Of a stretch of DNA of 64,000 nucleotides, positions 45,539-54,013 are shown piece by piece. This DNA comes from Candidatus Heimdallarchaeota archaeon. Lineage in GTDB: Archaea; Asgardarchaeota; Heimdallarchaeia; Hodarchaeales; Hodarchaeaceae. The notes under the pieces were generated by a model, which did no database searches, was not told where the DNA came from, and saw only the letters and a program-made list of their open reading frames with translations. Position numbers and translations under genes: made by a program. How positions within the stretch are numbered: position 1 is the first letter of the stretch; every line of letters starts with the position of its first letter. The DNA lies in NCBI GenBank assembly GCA_020353515.1, contig CP070695.1:4325589-4389588 (forward strand), given 5' to 3'.

Positions 45539-46054
45539 CTACCTCCTCCATTTACTCCTTACGTCTTTCCCTAGCATTTCAATGTAATGCATTTGTTTTT
45601 CACTAGGGTTCATATTCTTTGTTTCAACTTTGAAGTTAGCGAAGGAAGGCTTCTCAAACTCGGGAATATAGTTGATTGCCCTCTCAGTACAAATTTCGAC
45701 ACATTTTGGAGAACCACCACAGAGATCGCATACATACACTATTTTATTAAAGATCTGTATTGCACCTATGGGGCAATTCCTCTCACATTTTCCACAAAGC
45801 GTACATAATGTAGGAGAAATAAGAATTTGTCCTTGATCTCCTAATGTAATAGCATTTGAAGGACAATCCATACAATATCTTTCGTTACATTGAAGACAAA
45901 CAACGGGGCCATCGATTCCAGTGTGGAATAAATTCATGATTTGAATTCTAGCCATATTTCGGTTAACTCTACCTGTATGATACATTGTACAGGAAGTTTC
46001 ACACATTCTACAACCTGTACACTTACTAATATCAAGTTGAATTATCATCATCAA
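45539..46054 (-). CDS. four-cluster-type ferredoxin partner of AOR
   Basis: A 171-residue 4Fe-4S protein. Clusters: CTGCRMCETSC, CLQCNERYCMDCP, CTLCGKCERNCP and CDLCGGSPKCVEIC. This is the HycB/AOR small-subunit pattern, which moves electrons from AOR to other carriers. It overlaps the TIGR04076 gene by 23 bases and precedes AOR by 4. Three consecutive ATG codons open it; the first was taken. Confidence 0.9.
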   Translation of the reverse strand: MMMIIQLDISKCTGCRMCETSCTMYHTGRVNRNMARIQIMNLFHTGIDGPVVCLQCNERYCMDCPSNAITLGDQGQILISPTLCTLCGKCERNCPIGAIQIFNKIVYVCDLCGGSPKCVEICTERAINYIPEFEKPSFANFKVETKNMNPSEKQMHYIEMLGKDVRSKWRR

Positions 46055-46319
46055 TCAATTCCAAACGATATTGAACCAAACCATCGGGATCAGGACATGA
46101 AAAATGTTTTACTCTTTTCACCCAATGTTCATCAGCAAGCTTCTCTTTTTCAGAAAAAATCGGGAAAATGGGCATCATACTCTGTAACGCCCAGATGCAA
46201 ATGTGTTTTCCCTCTGGAATTGTCAATTTTGATCCTTCTACATAAAAATAATCCCCAACAAGCATGGGTAAATTGCAATAACCATTAATCCGTTCGACAG
46301 TCACCTTAATTTTGATCAT
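46032..46319 (-). CDS. TIGR04076 family protein
   Basis: A 95-residue protein. KVTVERINGYCNLPMLVGDYFYVEG and KHICIWALQSMMPIFP (both cited in part) match the TIGR04076 family (conserved KxKVTxxxxG-C and CIWAL). Its role is unknown; it is often near redox genes. ATG 46319 is chosen because the family begins with M-x-K-V-x-V there. Earlier frame parts overlap the S15 hydrolase. It starts a transcript with the ferredoxin and AOR, unless it is read through from the hydrolase gene. Confidence 0.8.
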   Translation of the reverse strand: MIKIKVTVERINGYCNLPMLVGDYFYVEGSKLTIPEGKHICIWALQSMMPIFPIFSEKEKLADEHWVKRVKHFSCPDPDGLVQYRLELIDDDNST

Positions 46320-46356
46320 ATTACAACCCAACTGATAATACTTTTTGTAACCTCGT

Positions 46357-48573
46357 TCATGTTGGCCTTGGAAGAATGATATGTGATGGATAATCGGATC
46401 CAACAAGAATTGTGTTATTAGCGATTTTGTGATCTAAGTACTTATAGTAATAGAGCTCTGGGGAAACTCCTGTATTTGGATTGATTGCGAATCGTGGATA
46501 ATTAGAACTTGATATCGTAATCCTGATCCTATGTCCTGAATCAAACTGATAAGCAGTTGACCAAAGATCAATCGTAATATTTTCAGGTTCACCAGGATTT
46601 AGGGGGGGAGCATCTAGATCAAAACCATCACGCCTGACCATATTAATTATCCCATCAGCTAATAACATGGAACGTCCATCAGGATATACATCTGTAATTT
46701 TAACCGTGAAATCAGTATTAGTGCAATTTGACATAACCCAAAGATGTGCCCATATCTGGCCCACAACCTCTACTTTAGAGGTGAGAGGAGGGCTTTCAAA
46801 AATTAGCACGTCATCCCGATTCTCAACAGAACGCTGATCATATGGGCCTGCAGGTATTATCAAGTTTGTTCCACCAAGAGTAGGTACTGGATCCCGTGGA
46901 TCATATAAATAAGAATAATTTGTGTTAGCTAATCCAGTCATTCCAAGAATAAGCTCGTTATCAGCACTGAAGTACCAGTGATCGTCCTCATGAGGTACAG
47001 GCCAATCATAAGCATATCTGAAATCATTCACATCAGAATCTTCTGAGGTGTTATCCCCCATCATATAATAGGCAACACGATACTCATTGTTCCAATCAAA
47101 CTCTTTCCCCGACAAAACGTGATCAAAAAGCTTTTGTTCCCATCCAAGGTACAAATCAAATCCAGATTTTGATTTTGTGGGATAGAATATTTCTCCTTGC
47201 ATTCCTTCACCAGGAAAACCATGGGTAAAGGGGCCCATTATTAACAATTGCTTCCCACGAGCTGCATTAAGCCCCAAATCGTCGTACCCTATGAATCCAT
47301 CAAGTGTTCCCTGTTGGAAAACGTCATACCACCCTCCAATATGAATAGCTGGGACGTTAACATTCCCAAAATTTGGACCTTCCTGTAAAAATAAGGATGT
47401 TGAATTATAGTAGCTATCTTCTTTTTTTGGGTGACTTATTATTTGTTGCAGCTGATATTCATAGTTGTCAGCTGTTCCTTCAAGCCAGCCAAGAACAAGA
47501 CTTTCCTTTAGTGCCCCTCCAGGATATACTGAGATTTTGTACAAATCAGGTGTCCCAATCATCAAAGATTGACATGCAAGGCCAGTTGGATTCATACCTG
47601 CATAGAAAAATTGGTTAATTGCTAAGGCAGAGAGTCCAATAGAAGCAATTTTCCCATTACACCAAGATTGATCTAGAATCCAATTGATTGTATCAACCCC
47701 ATCCGTATAGGCTTGCTGAAACATGATAAAATCGTCGTGATCTTCTGAATCATAGCACCCTCGGATATCCTGAATCACTAAATGATACCCTTGAGTGAGA
47801 TACAATAATCCATAAATTGCTCCCATCCCATCTTTTCCATAGGACGTACGGGAAAGAATAACTGGTCTGGATCCTCCAAACGATCCTGGAGCCAAATAAA
47901 CATCCGTAGCTAATTTAATCCCGTCTCTCATGACAATATAATGAGTTTGTTTGGGAGAAGGAGCATAGATAGCTGCTCCTAATAAAACTATGGAGGGAAC
48001 TATTAGAAGAATAACCAGAAATCCTATATACAAACCCTTAGGCATCCTGTTAAATCGCTGGAGATTCTTTTGGAAAACGGTTGATAATTTAAGGGTAGAT
48101 GATTTCTGCCCATGGTGCAGGAATGTAAGGATACCCAATCCTATTGCAGCAGTCGCCAGATAGTCCTCAGTGATTATGTAGCCTAAGATTCCTATAAGAG
48201 GACCAACAACGTTGATTACAACTCCAGCAGTTTTTAGAGGCTCAGAACTTCTTTTTGTCCCAATCTCTTTAAGATAGTTCCCCCCTAGGAGGAGAGAATA
48301 AAATGAGATAAAGGCTGCGAGAGGAAGATACAACATCCCTATGATTACGACCACAATTTGCTCTAATCCGAATAATATTGACTTATTTTGTGTGAATAAT
48401 TTTTCTCCGCCTTCCAGCTCCTGATTGTAATCCTTGGAGTAGTTAAGAACATATGTTACTGTATAAAATCCTCTACATACTATTAATAACGCTCCACCTG
48501 CTAATATCTGTTCGATAGTGAATATTCCTAGACTGTTTAGATAATAATAGATCATACTGATTTGATCAATCAT
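46357..48573 (-). CDS. membrane-anchored CocE/NonD (S15-like) hydrolase
   Basis: A 738-residue protein. The N-terminal 220 residues hold about six TM segments. The rest is an X-Pro dipeptidyl-peptidase/CocE domain: RDGIKLATDVYLAPG, TSYGKDG, DIRGCYDSE and the nucleophile elbow SIGLSALAINQFF (Ser near 320). A C-terminal beta-sandwich (about 555-738) follows. It is probably an extracytoplasmic esterase or peptidase. The TM block is an unusual addition to the family. Confidence 0.82.
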   Translation of the reverse strand: MIDQISMIYYYLNSLGIFTIEQILAGGALLIVCRGFYTVTYVLNYSKDYNQELEGGEKLFTQNKSILFGLEQIVVVIIGMLYLPLAAFISFYSLLLGGNYLKEIGTKRSSEPLKTAGVVINVVGPLIGILGYIITEDYLATAAIGLGILTFLHHGQKSSTLKLSTVFQKNLQRFNRMPKGLYIGFLVILLIVPSIVLLGAAIYAPSPKQTHYIVMRDGIKLATDVYLAPGSFGGSRPVILSRTSYGKDGMGAIYGLLYLTQGYHLVIQDIRGCYDSEDHDDFIMFQQAYTDGVDTINWILDQSWCNGKIASIGLSALAINQFFYAGMNPTGLACQSLMIGTPDLYKISVYPGGALKESLVLGWLEGTADNYEYQLQQIISHPKKEDSYYNSTSLFLQEGPNFGNVNVPAIHIGGWYDVFQQGTLDGFIGYDDLGLNAARGKQLLIMGPFTHGFPGEGMQGEIFYPTKSKSGFDLYLGWEQKLFDHVLSGKEFDWNNEYRVAYYMMGDNTSEDSDVNDFRYAYDWPVPHEDDHWYFSADNELILGMTGLANTNYSYLYDPRDPVPTLGGTNLIIPAGPYDQRSVENRDDVLIFESPPLTSKVEVVGQIWAHLWVMSNCTNTDFTVKITDVYPDGRSMLLADGIINMVRRDGFDLDAPPLNPGEPENITIDLWSTAYQFDSGHRIRITISSSNYPRFAINPNTGVSPELYYYKYLDHKIANNTILVGSDYPSHIILPRPT

Positions 48574-48747
48574 GTTAAGCCAACCTTAAATTAGTTCATC
48601 AAAAGGGGATTGTTTTTTTTTAAAGATTTTGACTTTATACACTTCTAAGTTACGAATAACTATTGTGATCTAATGATCTTACGAGTATCAATAAGGAAAA
48701 CTTTTATTGGAATTTAACTTCAATCTTAGAAGGATGTCTTAAGAGAG

Positions 48748-49590
48748 ATGACAATGAAAACAGCTAAACCTGTTATACTCAGTTTTTTACTAATTTTCGC
48801 TCTAGGAAATGTTCTGATCAATGTAAAAGGAAATGATGACATTCCCATTACTCCTAATGATGAATTCTTTTTTATAGCAATTGATTTCTTTGAAATTGAT
48901 CCTGACAACTATCGTTTAGTGGTCATGGGTGAAGTAGCCAATCCATTAAACTTATCACTAGAGGAAATCAAAGCAATGCCTGTTACTTCGGAAATAGTAC
49001 GATTATCATGTGTTGCTTATAGATCTGGAGCAACCTCATTAACAGGAGTCGCTAATTGGACTGGGGTGAGATTATCACATATTTTGAGCCTCGCAAAGAT
49101 AGATTATTTTAGAGTAAAGGATATTTCCTTCCATACTCCTAATTTAAGCCCCGAAGGTTACTCAACCAGTCTTTCACTAGAAGAATCATTTTGGGGTGAT
49201 GTTATTCTTGCTTATGAAATGAATGGTGAACCCTTACCAAAAGAACATGGTTTCCCTCTACGACTTGTTTGTCCCCGCTTTTATGGTTATAAATGGATTA
49301 AATGGGTAGCGTATATCAATGTAACAACCATCGATTATAAAGGATATTGGGAAAGAGTGGGCTATAATGATACCCCTTATGTAGACATAGACCTTCCTAT
49401 TTATTATTCCCCAGTTGGATCCGATATACCAATTCATGAATTAACCCGTGGGTCAGAATCTAGTGAGTCAAAATCCACTCCTTGGCCCGTGATAGAATTA
49501 ATTCTTCCTTTAGTAGCAACGATAGTAGTGACACGATTCTATATCAATCAACGGAAAAGAGGTCAAGCTAAACTTCGTTCTCCAGTTTGA
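48748..49590 (+). CDS. YedY/sulfite-oxidase-type molybdopterin protein, anchored
   Basis: A 280-residue oxidoreductase with a signal peptide (about 1-26). The sulfite-oxidase-type Moco domain has LSCVAYRSGATS (the metal-ligand Cys near residue 90), GVANWTGVRLSHIL and YEMNGEPLPKEHGFPLRLVCPRFYG (in parts). It ends in a TM helix (VIELILPLVATIVVTRFYI) and a basic tail. It may repair oxidised methionine or reduce an N/S-oxide at the cell surface. Its 3' end overlaps the convergent ABC exporter by 28 bases. Confidence 0.85.
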   Translation: MTMKTAKPVILSFLLIFALGNVLINVKGNDDIPITPNDEFFFIAIDFFEIDPDNYRLVVMGEVANPLNLSLEEIKAMPVTSEIVRLSCVAYRSGATSLTGVANWTGVRLSHILSLAKIDYFRVKDISFHTPNLSPEGYSTSLSLEESFWGDVILAYEMNGEPLPKEHGFPLRLVCPRFYGYKWIKWVAYINVTTIDYKGYWERVGYNDTPYVDIDLPIYYSPVGSDIPIHELTRGSESSESKSTPWPVIELILPLVATIVVTRFYINQRKRGQAKLRSPV

Positions 49591-51338
49591 ACTTTCCATA
49601 AAGAGGCGTATAATCGATCATCTTCAACCAATTCATTATGGGTACCCTGTTCGATTATCTCACCATGATCTAGCACGAAAATTCTATCTGCATTTCGGAT
49701 AGTTGATAATCTATGAGCTATAATAATTGTAGTCCGCCCGACTATTATTTTTTCAAGCGATCTCTGAATAGCTGCTTCTGTTTCATTGTCTACACTAGAC
49801 GTAGCTTCGTCCAGAACAAGAATTGGGGGATTCTTCAAAACTGCACGAGCAATAGCAATTCGTTGTCTCTGCCCCCCGCTTAATTTCTGACCTCTTTCTC
49901 CAACAAGAGTATCATAGCCATTTGGGAGACTTTCAATAAAACCGTGAACCTCAGCTACCTGTGCAGCTTTAATAATATCATCAATGGGTGTATCTGGCCT
50001 ACCATATGCAATATTTTCTCTCACAGTCCCATCAATAATGAAAGTATCTTGTTTAACTAGACCAATTGCCTTTCGTAACTCTTGAAGATCGAAATCTCTA
50101 ATATCAACCCCATCAAGGGTAATTCTACCCTGTTGTGGATCGTAGAAACGTAAGAGTAACTTGACTATGGTTGACTTCCCAACACCTGTACTTCCAACAA
50201 ATGCAATTGTTTGTCCTGGTTCAATATTTACGTTTAAATTAGTAAAAGTCGAATTACGCCCTTTATAACTAAAGCAAACATTTTCAAAAGAAATTCCCCC
50301 AGAAATTGAAGATAAAAAGAGTTTGCTTTTCCCATTTGAAATCCTACTTTCAGTATCAAGTAAGGTCATTATTCTGGTGGTTGAAGCCATGGCTCGCTGG
50401 TATTGATCAAGGGTCTCACCTACCCTTGTTAAGGGCCAGAGCAGCCTTTGAGTTAGAAAGATCATGGCTGAATATGCAGCAATCTCTAATTGACCATTAA
50501 GGGTCTGTAATCCCCCAAAAATTAACATTGCTGTGAAACCTATAACGATTATCATTCTAATGAGGGGTGAGAAAGCAGAGCTGAATTTAATCGCTTCCCG
50601 ATTACTCTCCATATAATCACTTGAGGATCTGAATATTCGACCTTCCTCATACTCTTCAGTCGTATAACTTTTGATTGTTGCTATTCCTGTTAAATTATTT
50701 GATAATTGACCGTTTAATATTCCTACTCTCTCTCTTACATCAACATATCGCGACTCTAGACGTTTCTGAAATTTAATCGAAAAAACAAGAATAAATGGCA
50801 TTGGGACTGCTGCCATCCAAGCAACTTCAGGTGAAAGCAGAAAGAATGCGGTTAAGATAGTTATAGCAGTCACCGTGACTTGGATCAGATCGTTTGCTCC
50901 GATATCAAGAAATCGTTCCAGTTGGTTTATATCATCGTTCAGTATAGACATTAAACCACCCGTCTGACGATCTTCAAAGTATTCCATATCTAAGTGCTGA
51001 AGATGATTATAAGCGTCCAGACGCAATTCATGTTCAATGGTTTGAGCCAAATTTCTCCAATAAATTTTGTATATATACTCAAACAATGATTCTAATGCCC
51101 ATATAATGAAAGTTAATAGTCCGAGGAAAACTAATTGTGAAGGAACGTCACCAATTCCAAGATATCCAAAAATAGAGCCTTCTTGCCTGACTGCAATGTC
51201 AACTGCGGCAGCAATTAGGAACGGAGGCGCTAAATCAAACCATTTATTGAGTATCGAAAAGAGAGTGGCCAGTAATAGTGTACCACGATGTGATCGTGAG
51301 TAATGTATCAATTGTAAGAGAGGGCGATCATATTTCAT
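49563..51338 (-). CDS. MsbA/MDR-like ABC exporter (fused permease-ATPase)
   Basis: A 591-residue half-transporter. The TMD (six TMs, about 1-310) includes the coupling pattern EYFEDRQTGGLMSILNDD. The NBD has Walker A FVGSTGVGKSTIV (near 380), signature LSGGQRQRIAIARAV (near 485) and Walker B ILVLDEATSSVD. It exports a lipid or drug as a homodimer or heterodimer. It runs alone on the minus strand. Confidence 0.92.
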   Translation of the reverse strand: MKYDRPLLQLIHYSRSHRGTLLLATLFSILNKWFDLAPPFLIAAAVDIAVRQEGSIFGYLGIGDVPSQLVFLGLLTFIIWALESLFEYIYKIYWRNLAQTIEHELRLDAYNHLQHLDMEYFEDRQTGGLMSILNDDINQLERFLDIGANDLIQVTVTAITILTAFFLLSPEVAWMAAVPMPFILVFSIKFQKRLESRYVDVRERVGILNGQLSNNLTGIATIKSYTTEEYEEGRIFRSSSDYMESNREAIKFSSAFSPLIRMIIVIGFTAMLIFGGLQTLNGQLEIAAYSAMIFLTQRLLWPLTRVGETLDQYQRAMASTTRIMTLLDTESRISNGKSKLFLSSISGGISFENVCFSYKGRNSTFTNLNVNIEPGQTIAFVGSTGVGKSTIVKLLLRFYDPQQGRITLDGVDIRDFDLQELRKAIGLVKQDTFIIDGTVRENIAYGRPDTPIDDIIKAAQVAEVHGFIESLPNGYDTLVGERGQKLSGGQRQRIAIARAVLKNPPILVLDEATSSVDNETEAAIQRSLEKIIVGRTTIIIAHRLSTIRNADRIFVLDHGEIIEQGTHNELVEDDRLYASLWKVQTGERSLA

Positions 51339-51462
51339 GATTAAAGGGAGAAGAATATTTATTTATCTACTGTTTGATAAGGTAAAGATAGATGAATTAC
51401 CCCATTCATTAACCAACTCAAATATAATTATATCTCGATAAAAAGCATAATTGGGAAGAATC

Positions 51463-51993
51463 ATGAAGAAAGAGATACCTCAAGGCCCAAACCCACCTGA
51501 AACAATCTATGTCCGAATTGAGATTCCCCTAGGTTCTAAGGTCAAGTATGAATTTAACAAAAAGTTTAACGCGATATTTGTTGATAGAATACTTCATTCT
51601 TCTGTGGTCTACCCCACTGCATATGGATTTATCCCAAAGACTCTCTGCAAAGATGATGATCCGCTGGATGTCATGGTATTACTTAGTGCTGGAATTGAAC
51701 TAATACCAGGATGCATTGTATCGGTAAGGCCTGTAGCTGTCTTGAAAATGGAAGATGAAAAGGGGGAGGATGATAAGATCGTTGCAGTATTAGTAGATGA
51801 TCCGAGGATGGAAGAGATACAATCATTAGATTCCATTCCGAAGCACTCATTGAAGGAAATTGAAGAGTTTTTTGATACTTACAAGCATCTGGAGAGAGGG
51901 AAAACAACACGTATAGTTGGTTGGGCTGATCAAAAAATTGCGTTAACAACCATTGAGGACGCTATTGTTTTATTCAATCAACACAATCTTTGA
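51463..51993 (+). CDS. ppa: inorganic pyrophosphatase (family I)
   Basis: A 176-residue PPase. PNPPETIYVRIEIPLGSKVKYEF is the substrate entry strand, and VVYPTAYGFIPKTLCKDDDPLDVMVL carries the metal-binding DDDPLDV. GWADQKIA and the C-terminal FFDTYKHLERGK complete the fold. It removes pyrophosphate from biosynthesis. ATG 51463 fits the family start. The 3' end overlaps the convergent aminotransferase by 20 bases. Confidence 0.93.
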   Translation: MKKEIPQGPNPPETIYVRIEIPLGSKVKYEFNKKFNAIFVDRILHSSVVYPTAYGFIPKTLCKDDDPLDVMVLLSAGIELIPGCIVSVRPVAVLKMEDEKGEDDKIVAVLVDDPRMEEIQSLDSIPKHSLKEIEEFFDTYKHLERGKTTRIVGWADQKIALTTIEDAIVLFNQHNL

Positions 51994-53095
51994 TGGCATC
52001 AGTGATACATTGAAGCCCACTCTCAAGTTCGTGTTTGCTTGGATAACCATAACCGATACGCATAAACCGTTTATCTACTTCAAACCAATGACCAGGCGCT
52101 ACAAAAGTTTTGTATTTCATTTTGAGAGTTTCGTAGAATCTTTCAATGTCAATGTTAACGCTGGATTTTATTCTGGGAAAACAGATGACCCCTCCTGAAG
52201 GTTCTACCCATTCCATATAGTCAGAGGTTTTCATCCATCTGGTCAATATTTCTTGATTTGTTTTAACATGTAAGGATACTTTAGATAGAAATTCCTTTTT
52301 TCTAGCTAGGAAGTGAGCAGCTATCTCCTCATCCACAATAGAGTTACAAATGAAGATTAACTCCTTTCCAGCTAAAAAATTCTCCATCAAATTCGTATTC
52401 TGACTAATTAACCAGCCAATTCGAATACCAGGTAAGCCATACGCCTTGGAAAACGAAGAAACACTGATAGCATTCTCACTCAATGAACCCACTATCGGCA
52501 GTGGATCAGGAGTCATTTCCCGATATGTTTCATCAAACAATAGGTAAATTCCTTTGGATTCTATTAAAGAAATGATTTCGTTCAATTGAGATTCAGTAAT
52601 CATTGTTCCAGTAGGATTATGGGGGTATGTTAGACTAATTAAACGTGTGTTCGGTTGAATTAATTGTTCGAGTTTGTTAAGGCTAAATTGAAATTGATCC
52701 TCCATTGTTAATTGCAGATATTCTACCTGACATCCAATAGCTCGTGGAGACTCAAGATTCGCAACATAATTTGGATGCAAAATCACTACATGATCACTTG
52801 GCTTAAGAAGAGATGTAGTAATTATGAATAATGCTCCAGCAGCTCCTATTGTGGTTAAAACATTGTCTGGATTAACTTGTTCATCTGCAATGTACTCTCT
52901 AAGTTGAGGATTACCCAAATGGTCAGTATAGCTGAGAGCAAGATCAGTTAAGTCGATATCAAGGTTCCCAAGGATAAAATCAGAAACAGAACTTTCTGCA
53001 AGATTGTACTTAATTCTCTCATACCCAAATTCTTCGGGCGATTCTTTTTCAATCGGAGTTCGTCGATAGACTAGGTGTCCTTCTTTCATTTTCAT
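51974..53095 (-). CDS. class I/II PLP aminotransferase
   Basis: A 373-residue fold-type I aminotransferase. The Schiff-base lysine is in SVSSFSKAYGLPGIRIGW (near residue 230), with YPHNPTGT and LFDETYREM (Asp) upstream. The specificity (Asp/Glu/aromatic) is not clear; the short length and arrangement fit the capreomycidine synthase- or MalY-like subset of class I/II. Confidence 0.87.
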   Translation of the reverse strand: MKMKEGHLVYRRTPIEKESPEEFGYERIKYNLAESSVSDFILGNLDIDLTDLALSYTDHLGNPQLREYIADEQVNPDNVLTTIGAAGALFIITTSLLKPSDHVVILHPNYVANLESPRAIGCQVEYLQLTMEDQFQFSLNKLEQLIQPNTRLISLTYPHNPTGTMITESQLNEIISLIESKGIYLLFDETYREMTPDPLPIVGSLSENAISVSSFSKAYGLPGIRIGWLISQNTNLMENFLAGKELIFICNSIVDEEIAAHFLARKKEFLSKVSLHVKTNQEILTRWMKTSDYMEWVEPSGGVICFPRIKSSVNIDIERFYETLKMKYKTFVAPGHWFEVDKRFMRIGYGYPSKHELESGLQCITDAIKDCVD

Positions 53096-53182
53096 TTTAT
53101 GTCGAATCTACCATAACTTATTTTCTACATAAAAAATAATATCTTTTGATCTCAAACATAATACAAGGAGTCAGTTATACTA

Positions 53183-53872
53183 ATGGGTTTTGTTGAAATC
53201 TTTCTACTCTCATTTCTTGTTGCATTATCGGGATCACTGTCTCCTGGGCCTTTACTTACTTATACGATATATAAAGCGATTCAATCAGGAAAGAAAGCCT
53301 ACCTAATTGGCATTCTTATCTGGATCGGTCATGCCATCCTAGAATTTGTCTTGATGTTAATTTTACTCATCGGTCTGTCTCCATTTATTACTGATAGGCC
53401 AGTTGTTATTCTTATTGGATTATTAGGGGGTGGAATTTTGATATTCTTTGGAGTAAGTCTCTTAAGAGACATTTGGCTTAAAAAAATTGATTTGAATTTT
53501 CTCACATCCGATGAAAAGAACATTGATGACCGAGAGGTAAGTGAGATAACTGATCTGATCCAACAACCCACTCTTGGAGGGGTATTAGTCTCCATGTCTA
53601 ATCCTTATTGGTGGATCTGGTGGGCTGTTATTGGCCTGAATTTTATGACCCAATTTTCAGTGGGAGTATTAAATATAGAATTTTGGGGATTCTTTTTGGG
53701 ACATGAATTAGGGGATTTCTTAACCTATGTTTCAATTGCCACTATTCTCGGTTTTACTAATAAATTCTTATCTAAAAAACTCTATCTCGGGATTATTATT
53801 GGATGCTGTGCCTTTATGATTATTTTTGGTTTATATTTGGCAGTTTCACCCATTCTCTCATATAATCCTTGA
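53183..53872 (+). CDS. LysE family exporter
   Basis: A 229-residue six-TM exporter of the LysE/RhtB group. LVALSGSLSPGPLLTYTIYKA is the N-terminal signature (cited in part GSLSPGPLLTYTI) and GFFLGHELGDFLTY lies in the second half. An insert of about 25 charged residues (DLNFLTSDEKNIDDREVSE) between TM3 and TM4 is longer than usual. It exports amino acids or related solutes. Confidence 0.87.
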   Translation: MGFVEIFLLSFLVALSGSLSPGPLLTYTIYKAIQSGKKAYLIGILIWIGHAILEFVLMLILLIGLSPFITDRPVVILIGLLGGGILIFFGVSLLRDIWLKKIDLNFLTSDEKNIDDREVSEITDLIQQPTLGGVLVSMSNPYWWIWWAVIGLNFMTQFSVGVLNIEFWGFFLGHELGDFLTYVSIATILGFTNKFLSKKLYLGIIIGCCAFMIIFGLYLAVSPILSYNP

Positions 53873-54013
53873 GTTTTTAGAGAAATTTATTACAAAAGAT
53901 CATCATCATAACCGATATTAATCCATTTTTTGGAACCACGAGAGTCCCTCGATAATTCTAATTACAAGTTTAGCCATTAAAAAAAAAAGAGAGGAGAGAA
54001 AAAAATCAAAAAA

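Noticed and set aside
45941..46288. Plus-strand open frame of 115 codons
   Set aside because: Lies antisense to the ferredoxin and TIGR04076 genes, which have strong family motifs.
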